Part shown: piece by piece, positions 28,414 to 36,711 of the stretch
Position numbering within the stretch: position 1 is the stretch's first letter
Layout: each line of letters begins with the position of its first letter
Source: Streptomyces sp. DSM 110735
Lineage (GTDB): Bacteria; Actinomycetota; Actinomycetes; Streptomycetales; Streptomycetaceae
Direction of reading: 5' to 3'
Assembly: GCF_016482685.1 (NCBI RefSeq)
Contig: NZ_JACYHF010000001.1
Location: 186,001-250,000 of the forward strand
Length of the DNA: 64,000 nt
The notes under the pieces: generated by a model
Told to the model about the DNA's origin: nothing
What the model saw: only the letters and a program-made list of their open reading frames with translations
Databases searched by the model: none
Made by a program: the position numbers and the translations under genes

Positions 28414-29022
28414 GTGCTTTTCGACGTCACCCACAGCGAATTGGCCGGCATCTTCGGGGAGGAGCGGGTCGCGACCGTGCCCGCGAGCGCCTTCCCGCCC
28501 GCCGTCGCGGACACCGAGGGCGCCCGCTTCCTGCAGACCGTCGGCGTCCCCACCGGCACGCTCGCCCTGCGTCAGCCCGAGGAGCCCGGCGGTCGGCTGC
28601 CCCTCGTCCGGGACGCCGTCCACCTCGACGACTTCGAGGACCTTCCGGAGGGCGCGGGCGACTGGCCCGTCGTCGCCTGGCTGCTCAACGCGCACCTCGC
28701 CCTCGACCCCGCGTCCGGCGCGGTGTACGCCCTCGACGCCGACGAGGAGAGCGCGCAGCGGCTCCACACGGACGTCTCCTCCCTCGCCGAGGTCACCCTC
28801 CGGTTCCAGCGGCTGCTCGACGAGTTCACCTTCGGCGACGACGAGGAAGCGGGCTTCGAGCGCCTGGAGGGCGACGTCGACCGCATCCGCGAGGAGACGA
28901 GCGCCGTCGACCCGCTCCCCTTCCGGGACGACGAGACCGTCTGGTCGGCGGTGGGCGACGAGATCGCCATGGGCCAGCGCTTCACGGCCGACAGCCCGGG
29001 CGGCCGCTCGCTCTACGGCTGA
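28414..29022 (+). CDS. SUKH-4-like immunity protein
   Basis: 202 residues with a SUKH-4-like layout: FLQTVGVPTGTLALRQPEEP near the start, WPVVAWLLNAHLALDPASGA-VYALDAD in the middle, and LAEVTLRFQRLLDEF toward the end; it is acidic overall. It lies 61 bp behind the deaminase toxin gene and is the obvious candidate to protect the producer. The GTG start at 28414 is used. Its end overlaps the convergent HTH gene by 10 bp. Confidence 0.8.
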   Translation: MLFDVTHSELAGIFGEERVATVPASAFPPAVADTEGARFLQTVGVPTGTLALRQPEEPGGRLPLVRDAVHLDDFEDLPEGAGDWPVVAWLLNAHLALDPASGAVYALDADEESAQRLHTDVSSLAEVTLRFQRLLDEFTFGDDEEAGFERLEGDVDRIREETSAVDPLPFRDDETVWSAVGDEIAMGQRFTADSPGGRSLYG

Positions 29023-30320
29023 CCGACCCGGTACCAGTGGGTGCCGCCGACCGGGAACTCGTAGGTCGGACGCCCGTGGCTGCCGGTCGTACGGAACGGG
29101 ACGCCGTGGTCGCTGATGCGGAGGGTGCCCTGGCGACCGCCGCTGTTCCACTGGAGGTCGACGTACCACCGCACGTCGTGGGTGTCCGCGCCCGCGGTGA
29201 TGTAGAGGACCTCGGGGTCGGACTGGCTGACCTTGTAGGGGAAGCCGCGCTGACCCGCCTTCGGGACGACGACCGGGTGGGCGGCGTCGAGGTTCGTGCC
29301 GAAGGACCTCGTCTCCACTCCGCCGCCGCAGCCCGACGAGCCCAGGTAGGCGTTCCAGGCGGCCGGGGCGCCCGAGTCGACCACGACGACGTGCATGGAC
29401 TCGATGACGACCGTCTCGTCACCCGTGCCCTGGACGGTCAGCGCGACGCGCTGCTCGTCGGCGGCTACGGCGCCGTTCGCCTTCACCCACCCCGGCACGT
29501 CCTGTCCCATCACCGGCGGCGAGACCTGTCCTGGCGGGCGGTTGATCAGGTACTTCGCCTCGCACTGCGGGTCGTCCCAGCCGTAGGTGCGGGTGCTGAC
29601 CGTGAGGGGGACCGCGTTGTGGTCCTGCGGGTGGTTCGGGGCGGTGGTGGTGTGGGTCGGGGGCGTGGTGGTGGGTCCGGTGGGGGACGGGGTGCGGCTC
29701 GGGCGCTTGGCGGGTGATGCCGAGGTCGAGGGGTGGGGGGTGGCGGGGGTCGGGTGGCCGGTGGCGGTCGCGGCGGTGCCGGTCGGGCGGTCGTTCGCCG
29801 TCGGGGTGGTTCCCCAGTCCTTCGGGTCGAGGGCGAGGGCGGTGGACACGGCGACGACTACGGCTACGGCCGCGGCGACGGGGATCCAGCGTTTGCGGGC
29901 GCGCCGGGGGGCGGGAGCGGCAGGGGCTTCGGGCTCCTCCGACGCACTGGGCGCGGGCGACGCGGGCACTGGCTCGGGTCGGTCAGCCCGGGACTCCGGT
30001 CCGGTGTCGGGCACAGGCGCTTCCACCGGCGCTTCCACAGGGGTGTCCGCCGCGGGCTTCCGCCCGCGTTCCCGCGCCGCGTCCGCCAGGACCCAGCGCC
30101 GGTGCAGCTCGACCAGTTCCTCGGGGGTCGCCCTGCACAGGCGGGCGAAGCGGGAGAGGACGGCGTAGTCGGTCGGTACGCCGTCGCCCTTGCAGTAGCG
30201 GTGCAGCGTCGACGTGCTCATGTGCGCGCGTTTGGCCAGGGCTTCGTAACTCAGCCCGGACCGCTGCTTCAACTCGCGTAACAGCGCGGCGAAAGCGGCG
30301 ATCTCGTCAGCGTCCCCCAC
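29013..30320 (-). CDS. Membrane-anchored XRE-type HTH protein
   Basis: 435 residues. The N-terminal Cro/C1-type HTH reads LLRELKQRSGLSYEALAKRA-HMSTSTLHRYCKGDGVPTDY. Then come an Ala/Pro/Glu-rich cytoplasmic linker, one membrane helix (WIPVAAAVAVVVAVSTALAL), a long Pro/Thr/Ser-rich extracellular stalk (residues ~170-225) and a C-terminal beta-rich domain with Cys pairs (DPQCEAKYLI, SSGCGGG). This is the one-piece transmembrane regulator layout common in Streptomyces. The GTG start at 30320 is used. Ligand and targets unknown. Confidence 0.8.
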   Translation of the reverse strand: MGDADEIAAFAALLRELKQRSGLSYEALAKRAHMSTSTLHRYCKGDGVPTDYAVLSRFARLCRATPEELVELHRRWVLADAARERGRKPAADTPVEAPVEAPVPDTGPESRADRPEPVPASPAPSASEEPEAPAAPAPRRARKRWIPVAAAVAVVVAVSTALALDPKDWGTTPTANDRPTGTAATATGHPTPATPHPSTSASPAKRPSRTPSPTGPTTTPPTHTTTAPNHPQDHNAVPLTVSTRTYGWDDPQCEAKYLINRPPGQVSPPVMGQDVPGWVKANGAVAADEQRVALTVQGTGDETVVIESMHVVVVDSGAPAAWNAYLGSSGCGGGVETRSFGTNLDAAHPVVVPKAGQRGFPYKVSQSDPEVLYITAGADTHDVRWYVDLQWNSGGRQGTLRISDHGVPFRTTGSHGRPTYEFPVGGTHWYRVGQP

Positions 30321-30565
30321 CGGTCCCCCATTCCGTTCGGCATCCCAGGGCGGTCATGTTTCCCCAGGTCAGAGCCGGTGCGAGCATCCCAGCGTCCCGA
30401 AACTCCCGATGGAATGGCGGGTGGGACGGCGCGTGGCACAAGCTGAGGTCATCCAAGCACGGAGCCCCGCCGGGATCGGTGACGGCCCCGCTCGGACCGG
30501 CTCAAGGGACCCGCGCCGCAAGCGCGTTCGGCCCGACCCACCCGTACAGAGAGAGCAGTCGACCC

Positions 30566-31105
30566 ATGCGTATCGCCTCCCGCTTCACCGCCCGCGTCAC
30601 CTCCTCCGTGGTCGTCGCCGGTGCCCTCGCACTCGTCGGCGTCCAGGCCGCCGGGGCGACCGCCTCCGCCGCCACCAAGGCGTCCACGGTCACCTGCACC
30701 ACCGCGAACACCAAGCTGACCGTCACCGAGGTGTCCCGCCCGATCAACCACCTGCTGCTCAAGGCCACCAACACCGGCACCGCGACCTGCAACGCCCACT
30801 ACGCCCCCTTCCTGCGCGCCGGTGCCGACGCGCAGGCTCCGCTGGCGTGGGCCGAGGAGACCAAGCCGCAGGCCGTGGTGACGCTCAAGCCGGGCGAGTC
30901 CGCGTACGCCGGCATCCTGACGTACTCCCCCGACGGCGAGGGCGGCTACACCGCCAAGACCCTGGGCGTCCTCTTCACCGACAAGAACGCCGCCTCCACC
31001 AACAAGGAGAAGACCCTGAACCTCCCGAACGGCGGCGTCTTCTTCAACAGCGCGGCGGCGGTGACGTACTGGCAGACCAACGCGGCGGACGCGCTCGCCT
31101 GGTAG
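30566..31105 (+). CDS. Secreted DUF4232-like protein
   Basis: 179 residues with a signal peptide (VTSSVVVAGALALVGVQAAG, cleavage after ASA). The mature domain begins STVTCTTANTKLTVTEVSRP, with NHLLLKATNTGTATCNAHYA-PFL, and has two cysteines likely forming a disulfide. This Ig-like fold is frequent in Streptomyces exported proteins. ATG at 30566; GAGAGAG lies just upstream. A GCACC pentamer repeat (31118-31141) and a terminator follow. Confidence 0.8.
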   Translation: MRIASRFTARVTSSVVVAGALALVGVQAAGATASAATKASTVTCTTANTKLTVTEVSRPINHLLLKATNTGTATCNAHYAPFLRAGADAQAPLAWAEETKPQAVVTLKPGESAYAGILTYSPDGEGGYTAKTLGVLFTDKNAASTNKEKTLNLPNGGVFFNSAAAVTYWQTNAADALAW

Positions 31106-31183
31106 TCGCGGTACGACCGCACCGCACCGCACCGCACCGCAGCCGTCGTCGGGCTCGTCCCGTTGCGGCGGGACGGGCGGTGA

Positions 31184-31230
31184 CGCGAAAGCCCCGGGTC
31201 CGCCTGTGCGGCGGGCCCGGGGCTTTCGCG
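31184..31230. terminator. Bidirectional hairpin terminator
   Basis: CGCGAAAGCCCCGGG (31184-31198) pairs perfectly with 31216-31230 between two convergent genes. The minus-strand stop lies 4 bp beyond it. Confidence 0.88.
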
Positions 31231-31233
31231 GGG

Positions 31234-33198
31234 TCACTTGGTGAAGGTGAAGTACTTCCAGGCGCCGTGGGTCGTCGAGTTGACGTTGTCGCCGGAGGTG
31301 CCGTTGACGTACGACGAGCGGGTGCGGGCGAGGATGCCGGATTCGCCGGGGGCTTCCAGGCGGACGGCGGAGGTGCCGTCGGGGGCGAGGGCGAAGTACT
31401 CGGAGTCGGTCTCGTACCAGGTGCCCTGGTAGTAGACCTCCAGCTCGAAGCGCTGGCTGCGGCCCTTGTAGTAGTTCATGGTCGTGGTGAGGACCGGGTC
31501 GGTGTTCTTGTGGAAGTAGTAGTAGGTGTGGGAGCCGATCTTGCCGGTCTTGTAGTGGCGGGAGACCGCGGTGGAGACCTTCGCCTTGGCGTACGCGACG
31601 GACTTGACGGTCCTGTCGGCGTAGTGGGCGTCGCCGGAGAAGACGGCGGTGACGGTGGTGTCGCGGGTCATGTCGACCGTCGCGGAGACGTTGCCCTTGG
31701 AGTTGACCTTGGCGGTCTTCAGCAGCTTCCTGGACTTGTCGGAGCCGAAGGGGTCGGCGTACAGGGAGACGGTGCGGTTCTTGTACGTCGTGCCGAGGTG
31801 GGCGGTGAAGGTGACGTCCTTGCCGTACGCGTACAGCTTGCCGTTGTTGTTCAGGCTCAGCGAGGTCGACTTGCGGGAGACCGCGACCGCGTCGGAGCCG
31901 GAGGCGGCGGCGTGGGTGGCGTCGCCCGCGTAGGAGACCTTGTAGGTGACCTTGCCGCCCGCGGGCGGGGTGTCGGTGAAGGAGAAGGTGCCGTCCGCCT
32001 TGGTCTTCGCGGCGATCAGCGTCTTGCCCTTGGGCGACTCGACGTCCGTACGGGTCACCGTCAGGGCGGTGCCCGCGGGCGGGCGCGTCTTCGAGGTCAG
32101 CTTGCCGGTGACGGTGAGCTTCTTCGCGCGGTCCGCCTTCGACGGCGCCGACACCGTGAGGGTGGGCAGCTCCTTCGTCGGGTCGGTCAGGATGCGCAGG
32201 GTGAGGGTGCCGTAGGTGTTCTCGGAGACGGCGAAGAGCCGGCTGGAGTCCGGCGCCCAGGCGAGCGCGCCGTCCACGAGGGTGTCGGCGCCGGAGCTGT
32301 TGCCGGTGTTGGGGAAGTCGTACGTCCGTACCGGCACCGGGTCGCCGGGGCGGTGGATGTGGACGTCGGGGTCGTACCAGGAGAAGCTGCCCGCGGCGAC
32401 CGTGCCGTCGGGGGCGACCCGCACGGCGTTGGGGTACGCGTCGTCGGGGTAGCCGGTCTGCTGGGTGAGGTCGGTGGTGGAGTAGGCGCCTATGGAGTAA
32501 CCGCCCCCGGAGCCCCACGAGGTGAGGACCTGGCGTCCGTCCGGCGTCAGCTCGAGCTGCTTCACACCGGAGTCCATCTGCCCCTTGGCCCGCAGCGTGG
32601 CACCGTCGGCGGTGACGTCGTACACCGCGAGGTCGCTGCCGCTGCCCGCGACCAGCACGCCCGGGACGGACGGGTCGGCGGCGAGGAACGTGGAGCCGCC
32701 GTAGAAGCCGACGTCGCCGCGCTGGGCGAGGTGGACGACGGGTTCGGCGCCGGAGACGTCCAGCGAGCCGAAGTCGGTGTTCTGGCTGAACCAGATGCGG
32801 CCGTCCACGACCTCCAGGTCGCTCGGGGCGTCGCCGACCGGGTAGCTCGCGGTCTGGGCGTACGTGCCCGTGTCCACCGCGATGATCCGGTCGCTGTTCT
32901 TGACCGCCGCGTACACCTGACCGGAGTCGGCGGACAGCGCGAGACCGGTCACGCCGGAAAGACCGGTCAGCGTGGCCTTCACGGTGCCGGAGTAGTCGGT
33001 GACGACGATCTTTCCGCCGCTCGGGTCGGAGACGTACACGCGCTGGTGCGCGCCGTCGACGACCATGTCGCCGACCGACGTCACCGGAAGGACCTTGGCG
33101 GAGTCCGCCGCCGCGGTACCGGCCGCGCCCGCCATCAGGGACGCGGAACCGAGGACGACCGCGAGCGCCGTCGCGATCGAGATGCTGCGCCTGCGCAC
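31234..33198 (-). CDS. Secreted beta-propeller protein with Ig-like domains
   Basis: 654 residues. A signal peptide (SIATALAVVLGSASLMAGAA, cleavage after AAA) is followed by a YncE-like propeller of ~300 residues (VVDGAHQRVYVSDPSGGKIV, GLALSADSGQVYAAVKNSDR, LELTPDGRQVLTSWGSGGGY). Three Ig-like/big-domain segments come next (LTVSAPSKADRAKKLTVTGK, SLSLNNNGKLYAYGKDVTFT, STAVSRHYKTGKIGSHTYYY). The C-terminus is aromatic-rich. It should act outside the cell, perhaps in the envelope; no enzyme motif is seen. GTG at 33198 is chosen over the longer 33255 start since it directly precedes the signal peptide. Confidence 0.85.
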   Translation of the reverse strand: MRRRSISIATALAVVLGSASLMAGAAGTAAADSAKVLPVTSVGDMVVDGAHQRVYVSDPSGGKIVVTDYSGTVKATLTGLSGVTGLALSADSGQVYAAVKNSDRIIAVDTGTYAQTASYPVGDAPSDLEVVDGRIWFSQNTDFGSLDVSGAEPVVHLAQRGDVGFYGGSTFLAADPSVPGVLVAGSGSDLAVYDVTADGATLRAKGQMDSGVKQLELTPDGRQVLTSWGSGGGYSIGAYSTTDLTQQTGYPDDAYPNAVRVAPDGTVAAGSFSWYDPDVHIHRPGDPVPVRTYDFPNTGNSSGADTLVDGALAWAPDSSRLFAVSENTYGTLTLRILTDPTKELPTLTVSAPSKADRAKKLTVTGKLTSKTRPPAGTALTVTRTDVESPKGKTLIAAKTKADGTFSFTDTPPAGGKVTYKVSYAGDATHAAASGSDAVAVSRKSTSLSLNNNGKLYAYGKDVTFTAHLGTTYKNRTVSLYADPFGSDKSRKLLKTAKVNSKGNVSATVDMTRDTTVTAVFSGDAHYADRTVKSVAYAKAKVSTAVSRHYKTGKIGSHTYYYFHKNTDPVLTTTMNYYKGRSQRFELEVYYQGTWYETDSEYFALAPDGTSAVRLEAPGESGILARTRSSYVNGTSGDNVNSTTHGAWKYFTFTK

Positions 33199-33387
33199 AG
33201 TGATTGAACCCCCACGGGAATGTCCGGTGCTCCCCGGACGAAGACGAGACACCACCAGTCCCCCCTCGCACCTCGTGTGGGCGCGTGGTCGGTGGTGTGG
33301 AGGGCAGCGTATGGCATGGCTGTGACAAAGAGGGAGAGGGTTAGTGCGTGCCTCCGGTCCCCTAGTCGGGTGTTGTCCAGGCCAGTA

Positions 33388-33717
33388 TCAGGAGGCTCGC
33401 CCCTGACGCAGATGGCGGGAGGCCGCGAGGCAGGACGACAGCCACGTAGCTTCCGCGCGGTTGATGACCAGGTTGGCGACTGTGATCATTCCGCTCAGTT
33501 CGCCGTCGGTGCGTATCGAGTGGTCGCCGACGCGGTACATCTCCCAGCCCGCGTCACTGTGCCAGAGCCGTGCGGTCTTCTCGCCCCGGCGCTGGGCGAA
33601 GACGAGTTCCTCGGCGTGCTCGTTCATGAAGTAGCCGACGTAGTCCTTGGTGGTGATCTCGCCTCCGCACAGGCGGGCCAGCAGCGGTTCGATCGCGGGA
33701 GGGTTGTCGTCGTTCAT
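33388..33717 (-). CDS. Small partner gene of the Shedu-like nuclease
   Basis: 109 residues, not recognised. It has LLARLCGGEITTKDYVGYFM near the start and LWHSDAGWEMYRVGDHSIRT in the middle; no signal peptide or membrane segment. Its ATG start overlaps the stop of the upstream Shedu-like gene (33714) by 4 bases, so it is very likely co-translated with it and part of the same function. Confidence 0.7.
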   Translation of the reverse strand: MNDDNPPAIEPLLARLCGGEITTKDYVGYFMNEHAEELVFAQRRGEKTARLWHSDAGWEMYRVGDHSIRTDGELSGMITVANLVINRAEATWLSSCLAASRHLRQGRAS

Positions 33718-34922
33718 GCGGTGGGCTCCTCTTCCGTGTCGGAGTCCTGCCGGGCCGACGAGAGGGCCAGCATGCGGGAGGCCGACTCCAGCAGGGTCTC
33801 GTACGTGATCACTTCTATGCGTGACATGTGGGCGTTGTGGGTCCGCAGCGTCTCCGCGATCTCCTGGGCCGTGACGTTCCTCGTCACGTATTTGGGGTGC
33901 CCGATGACCACCGTCGCCGAGGCCCGGCGCGTCTCGACGCCATAGCGGGCGAGGATGTCCTGACGGTTCTCGTCCATGGCCCGGAGATAGTTCTGTGCCT
34001 GGGAGACCGCGTGGTGTACCGAGGCTCCGAGCATGAGATGACCAGAGGGCCGGATGACCAGGTCTCCGATGTTCGCGCGCTTGAGCTCCACCACGTGAAG
34101 GGCACCGTCACCGCGCAGCAACGGAATGTCGAGGATCGTGTCCGGGGTGTACTGACGGCGGGCCAGTTCCGCCACGTAGGCGCCTCCGAAGATCCACTCT
34201 TGGTTCTTCAGACAGGCGTGGAGGGCGCTCTCGGAACTGTTCTCGTCATCCACCGCGGCGCGCAGAGCCGCGAGTCCGGCGCGTCTGGCCTTCAGTTCGA
34301 GCAGTTGAGCCAGCATCCCGGCATCGACGTCGGCCAGAACCTCGCTCACCATCTGCGCCGTCTCGGCAGAGGCGGGCCGGGGAAGGTTGCGCAGCACCAA
34401 TTCCATGTGCCCGAACTGCTGAAGCCGCCTCGCCTGCCTCGTGGACAACTGGATGCCGCCCTCGCCGGGCCCGAGATACAGGTGGTCCGCAGACCGGGCG
34501 ATTCCGCGAAACAGGTCGCGCACGTCGGCGGCCGTGGCATCGGGCTTGTCGCGGCACAGGACGTCGATGGCGGCGACCGCTCTGTCCGCCCCTATGGCGA
34601 CCATCCCCCGTATGCCGTCCTCACTGTTCCGGCGCGCTTCGTCGTCGTAATAGTTCTCCAGGATCTCCAGGAACAGCTCGCCGTTCGCGTAGGAGGCAAA
34701 GCGCTGAAAGCGTTGGGCGAGCGCAAAGTCCTGGTGGAGGATCGCCTCTTGGGCCACGTCCTCCAAGGCGTCCACCAGGGGTCTGCCTTTGCCATAGGTC
34801 CTGCGGTCACCCATCAGCCCCAGCACCGCGTCTATACGCTCCCGCACGCCGGTATGTTCGGTCAGCTCGCGTGCCGTCTCCACCATGCGCCAGAGCGTGA
34901 ACCCGGAACGAAACGTCGTCAT
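33714..34922 (-). CDS. Shedu-type (DUF4263) anti-phage nuclease
   Basis: 402 residues. The C-terminal ~170 residues match the Shedu/DUF4263 nuclease of the PD-(D/E)XK superfamily: ESALHACLKNQEWIFGGAYV, LDIPLLRGDGALHVVELKRA (catalytic D and E-x-K near residues 265-281) and HHAVSQAQNYLRAMDENR (conserved Gln near 308). The N-terminal ~225 residues are helical and probably carry the sensor part, which varies among Shedu proteins. Shedu (SduA) proteins protect against phage. The ATG at 34922 starts the chain. The stop overlaps a small gene, forming a two-gene operon divergent from a ParB-like gene. Confidence 0.85.
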   Translation of the reverse strand: MTTFRSGFTLWRMVETARELTEHTGVRERIDAVLGLMGDRRTYGKGRPLVDALEDVAQEAILHQDFALAQRFQRFASYANGELFLEILENYYDDEARRNSEDGIRGMVAIGADRAVAAIDVLCRDKPDATAADVRDLFRGIARSADHLYLGPGEGGIQLSTRQARRLQQFGHMELVLRNLPRPASAETAQMVSEVLADVDAGMLAQLLELKARRAGLAALRAAVDDENSSESALHACLKNQEWIFGGAYVAELARRQYTPDTILDIPLLRGDGALHVVELKRANIGDLVIRPSGHLMLGASVHHAVSQAQNYLRAMDENRQDILARYGVETRRASATVVIGHPKYVTRNVTAQEIAETLRTHNAHMSRIEVITYETLLESASRMLALSSARQDSDTEEEPTA

Positions 34923-35073
34923 GCGCGCGACCCTAGAGCCAGGCACTGACAGAGCCGGTCCGATGCGGTCATCCCTAGTGAGTTCCTGGCAGCTTCTGCA
35001 CGCCAATATCTGCCGTTTGATCACTACCGGTACCAGGCTTCTGCGCCTCGGTACGAAATGCAATGATCGCCCC

Positions 35074-35961
35074 ATGCAGGACATGGACAGCTCCGGCATG
35101 GAGCAGTGGAACGTGGCCGGGCGTGCTGTCCCCATGACACCCTCGCTCGCCTCGGACCTGCTGTCGCGAAAGACCTCCAACCGCCGTCTGTACCGCGGGC
35201 ATGTGGCAGCGCTGGCGGACAGCATGCTGCGCGGCAACTGGCAGCTCACCCACCAGGGCATCGCCCTCGACGGTCCGTTGGAGACCGGTGGTGTTGTCGA
35301 CGGCCAACACCGGTTGCACGCCGTCGTGAAGTCGGGAATGACCATTCCCATGATGGTCTTCGAGAACGTCCCCCCTGAGACCTTCCCCGTACTCGACACC
35401 GGGCTTCGCCGCAGCGCAGCCGACGCCCTGTCACTGAATGGCGAGAAGGACCCGGCGCTGCTCGCCTCCACCGTGCGCCATGTCCACCTCTACCTGAACT
35501 TCCCGACCGAGTCGTGGACCGGATCCCGGGCACGCATGACGAATGACCAGGTCCTGGAGGCTCTTGCCAAGGATCCGGACGGATATCGGCAGGCGGCGTC
35601 GATCGGTCGCCAGTTGGGACCGAAGATCTTCATCATCCCCACCGCCGCCGCCGTGGGGTACTACGTCACGGTGGACGCGGGCACACCGCCGAGGCGGGTC
35701 GACGAGTGGCTCTCCGGGCTCGCCAGCGGCGCCTTCCTCGGGCCGGGCGACTCACGCCTCGCCCTCCGCAACGCGATCGCGGCGTCCCAGGGCCGCTCCA
35801 GCCACCGGCGGAGGTCGACGCGGGTCCAGGCCGGGCTCTACGTCAAGGCGTGGAACTTCTGGCTGGACGGCAGGGAAGTGAGCACCTTGCGGCTGCCGAA
35901 GAGCGGCAACCTCCCCCAACCGGTACGGCTCGCCGCCTCGCCGAGGGGCGAGGCACTCTGA
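35074..35961 (+). CDS. ParB/DGQHR-domain protein
   Basis: 295 residues. The N-terminal ParB/sulfiredoxin-like domain is seen in MTPSLASDLLSRKTSNRRLY, HVAALADSMLRGNWQLTHQG and GGVVDGQHRLHAVVKSG (DGQHR motif), followed by a helical C-terminal domain. Such stand-alone proteins occur in phages and defence islands and are distinct from the chromosomal ParB, which carries the usual parS-binding HTH. The ATG at 35074 follows an AATGAT -10-like box by 6 nt, so the mRNA may be leaderless. It converges with the next operon (10 bp gap). Confidence 0.78.
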   Translation: MQDMDSSGMEQWNVAGRAVPMTPSLASDLLSRKTSNRRLYRGHVAALADSMLRGNWQLTHQGIALDGPLETGGVVDGQHRLHAVVKSGMTIPMMVFENVPPETFPVLDTGLRRSAADALSLNGEKDPALLASTVRHVHLYLNFPTESWTGSRARMTNDQVLEALAKDPDGYRQAASIGRQLGPKIFIIPTAAAVGYYVTVDAGTPPRRVDEWLSGLASGAFLGPGDSRLALRNAIAASQGRSSHRRRSTRVQAGLYVKAWNFWLDGREVSTLRLPKSGNLPQPVRLAASPRGEAL

Positions 35962-35971
35962 CCGGAGCCGG

Positions 35972-36709
35972 TCAGCAGGCACTCCAGTCCGGGCTGTGGC
36001 CGACGACTCTCCAGGTGCTCAGGGTGTCCCCGTCCGGCCCGTGACCGTTCGCCCTGCCGGTCACGGCGACGAGGCGCTCCGCGGTGTCCTGCCGAAGTAC
36101 CTGCCAGAAAGCCTCACCCGCTTCCGGGCCGAGGACGAGATCGCGGAGCAGGTCCCTCTCCGAGGCATCCGGGCAGATGCGGACACGTCCGTCACGAAGG
36201 CGTTCCGTCCACGGAGAGCGGTGGACACAGACACGGAACGAGCGCTCCCGGAACGCGTAGCCGAGACCGCGCAGCCACGAGGCGACGGTGGTGACGGGGA
36301 GCGGGGCAGCGGCGGCCAGGAGCGTCAACCGGGCCGCCTGTTCCAGCGTGCGCGGGCCGGGGAGGAGACCGTGCCGGTAGAGGCCGTAGCGTCTGTCCCC
36401 CGCCCAGCAGAAGCGCGGGTCGCGGTAGAGGAAGGCCGAGGCGGTGCGGCTGGAGATGTCCTTGCCGTATCTGACACGTGCGTGCTGCACCAGCCGGGCC
36501 ACGGGCTGGGGAAACCCGATCGCGCAGGCGGTGGCGTACAACAGGTCGGAGTTGAGGGGTCCGGTCGGCCCCGTGCAGCCGCACCGGTCCGCTTCCCATG
36601 GGCTCAGCGCGGCACCGCACCGAGGACAGGGGGCGCTCCACTGCCGGTGTTCAGCCGGGCCACGCCCGGCATCGCTCCGCTCGCGCACCAGGGTCTCCAG
36701 GGTGTACAC
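35972..36709 (-). CDS. Zinc-ribbon/winged-helix-like protein of unknown operon (gene C)
   Basis: 245 residues. The N-terminal zinc-ribbon candidate is APCPRCGAALSPWEADRCGC. Residues ~55-165 look like two winged-helix modules: DISSRTASAFLYRDPRFCWA-GDRRYGLYRHG recalls the HARE-HTH pattern, and PVTTVASWLRGLGYAFRERS a second copy. This suggests DNA binding. The GTG start lies 2 bp after the ATPase gene stop. Third gene of a tight minus-strand operon. No named family is recognised with certainty. Confidence 0.6.
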   Translation of the reverse strand: MYTLETLVRERSDAGRGPAEHRQWSAPCPRCGAALSPWEADRCGCTGPTGPLNSDLLYATACAIGFPQPVARLVQHARVRYGKDISSRTASAFLYRDPRFCWAGDRRYGLYRHGLLPGPRTLEQAARLTLLAAAAPLPVTTVASWLRGLGYAFRERSFRVCVHRSPWTERLRDGRVRICPDASERDLLRDLVLGPEAGEAFWQVLRQDTAERLVAVTGRANGHGPDGDTLSTWRVVGHSPDWSAC

Positions 36710-36711
36710 GG

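Noticed and set aside
30409..33328. Two 930-960-codon frames over the DUF4232-like and beta-propeller genes
   Set aside because: They run across a terminator and intergenic DNA and give Arg/Pro or Val/Gly/Asp-rich products; the genes with signal peptides in other frames explain the DNA.
35074..35961. Chromosome-partitioning ParB acting on the parS sites at 56.8 kb
   Set aside because: The protein has only the DGQHR/ParB-N part and lacks the parS-binding HTH; the real ParB should be encoded near oriC elsewhere.
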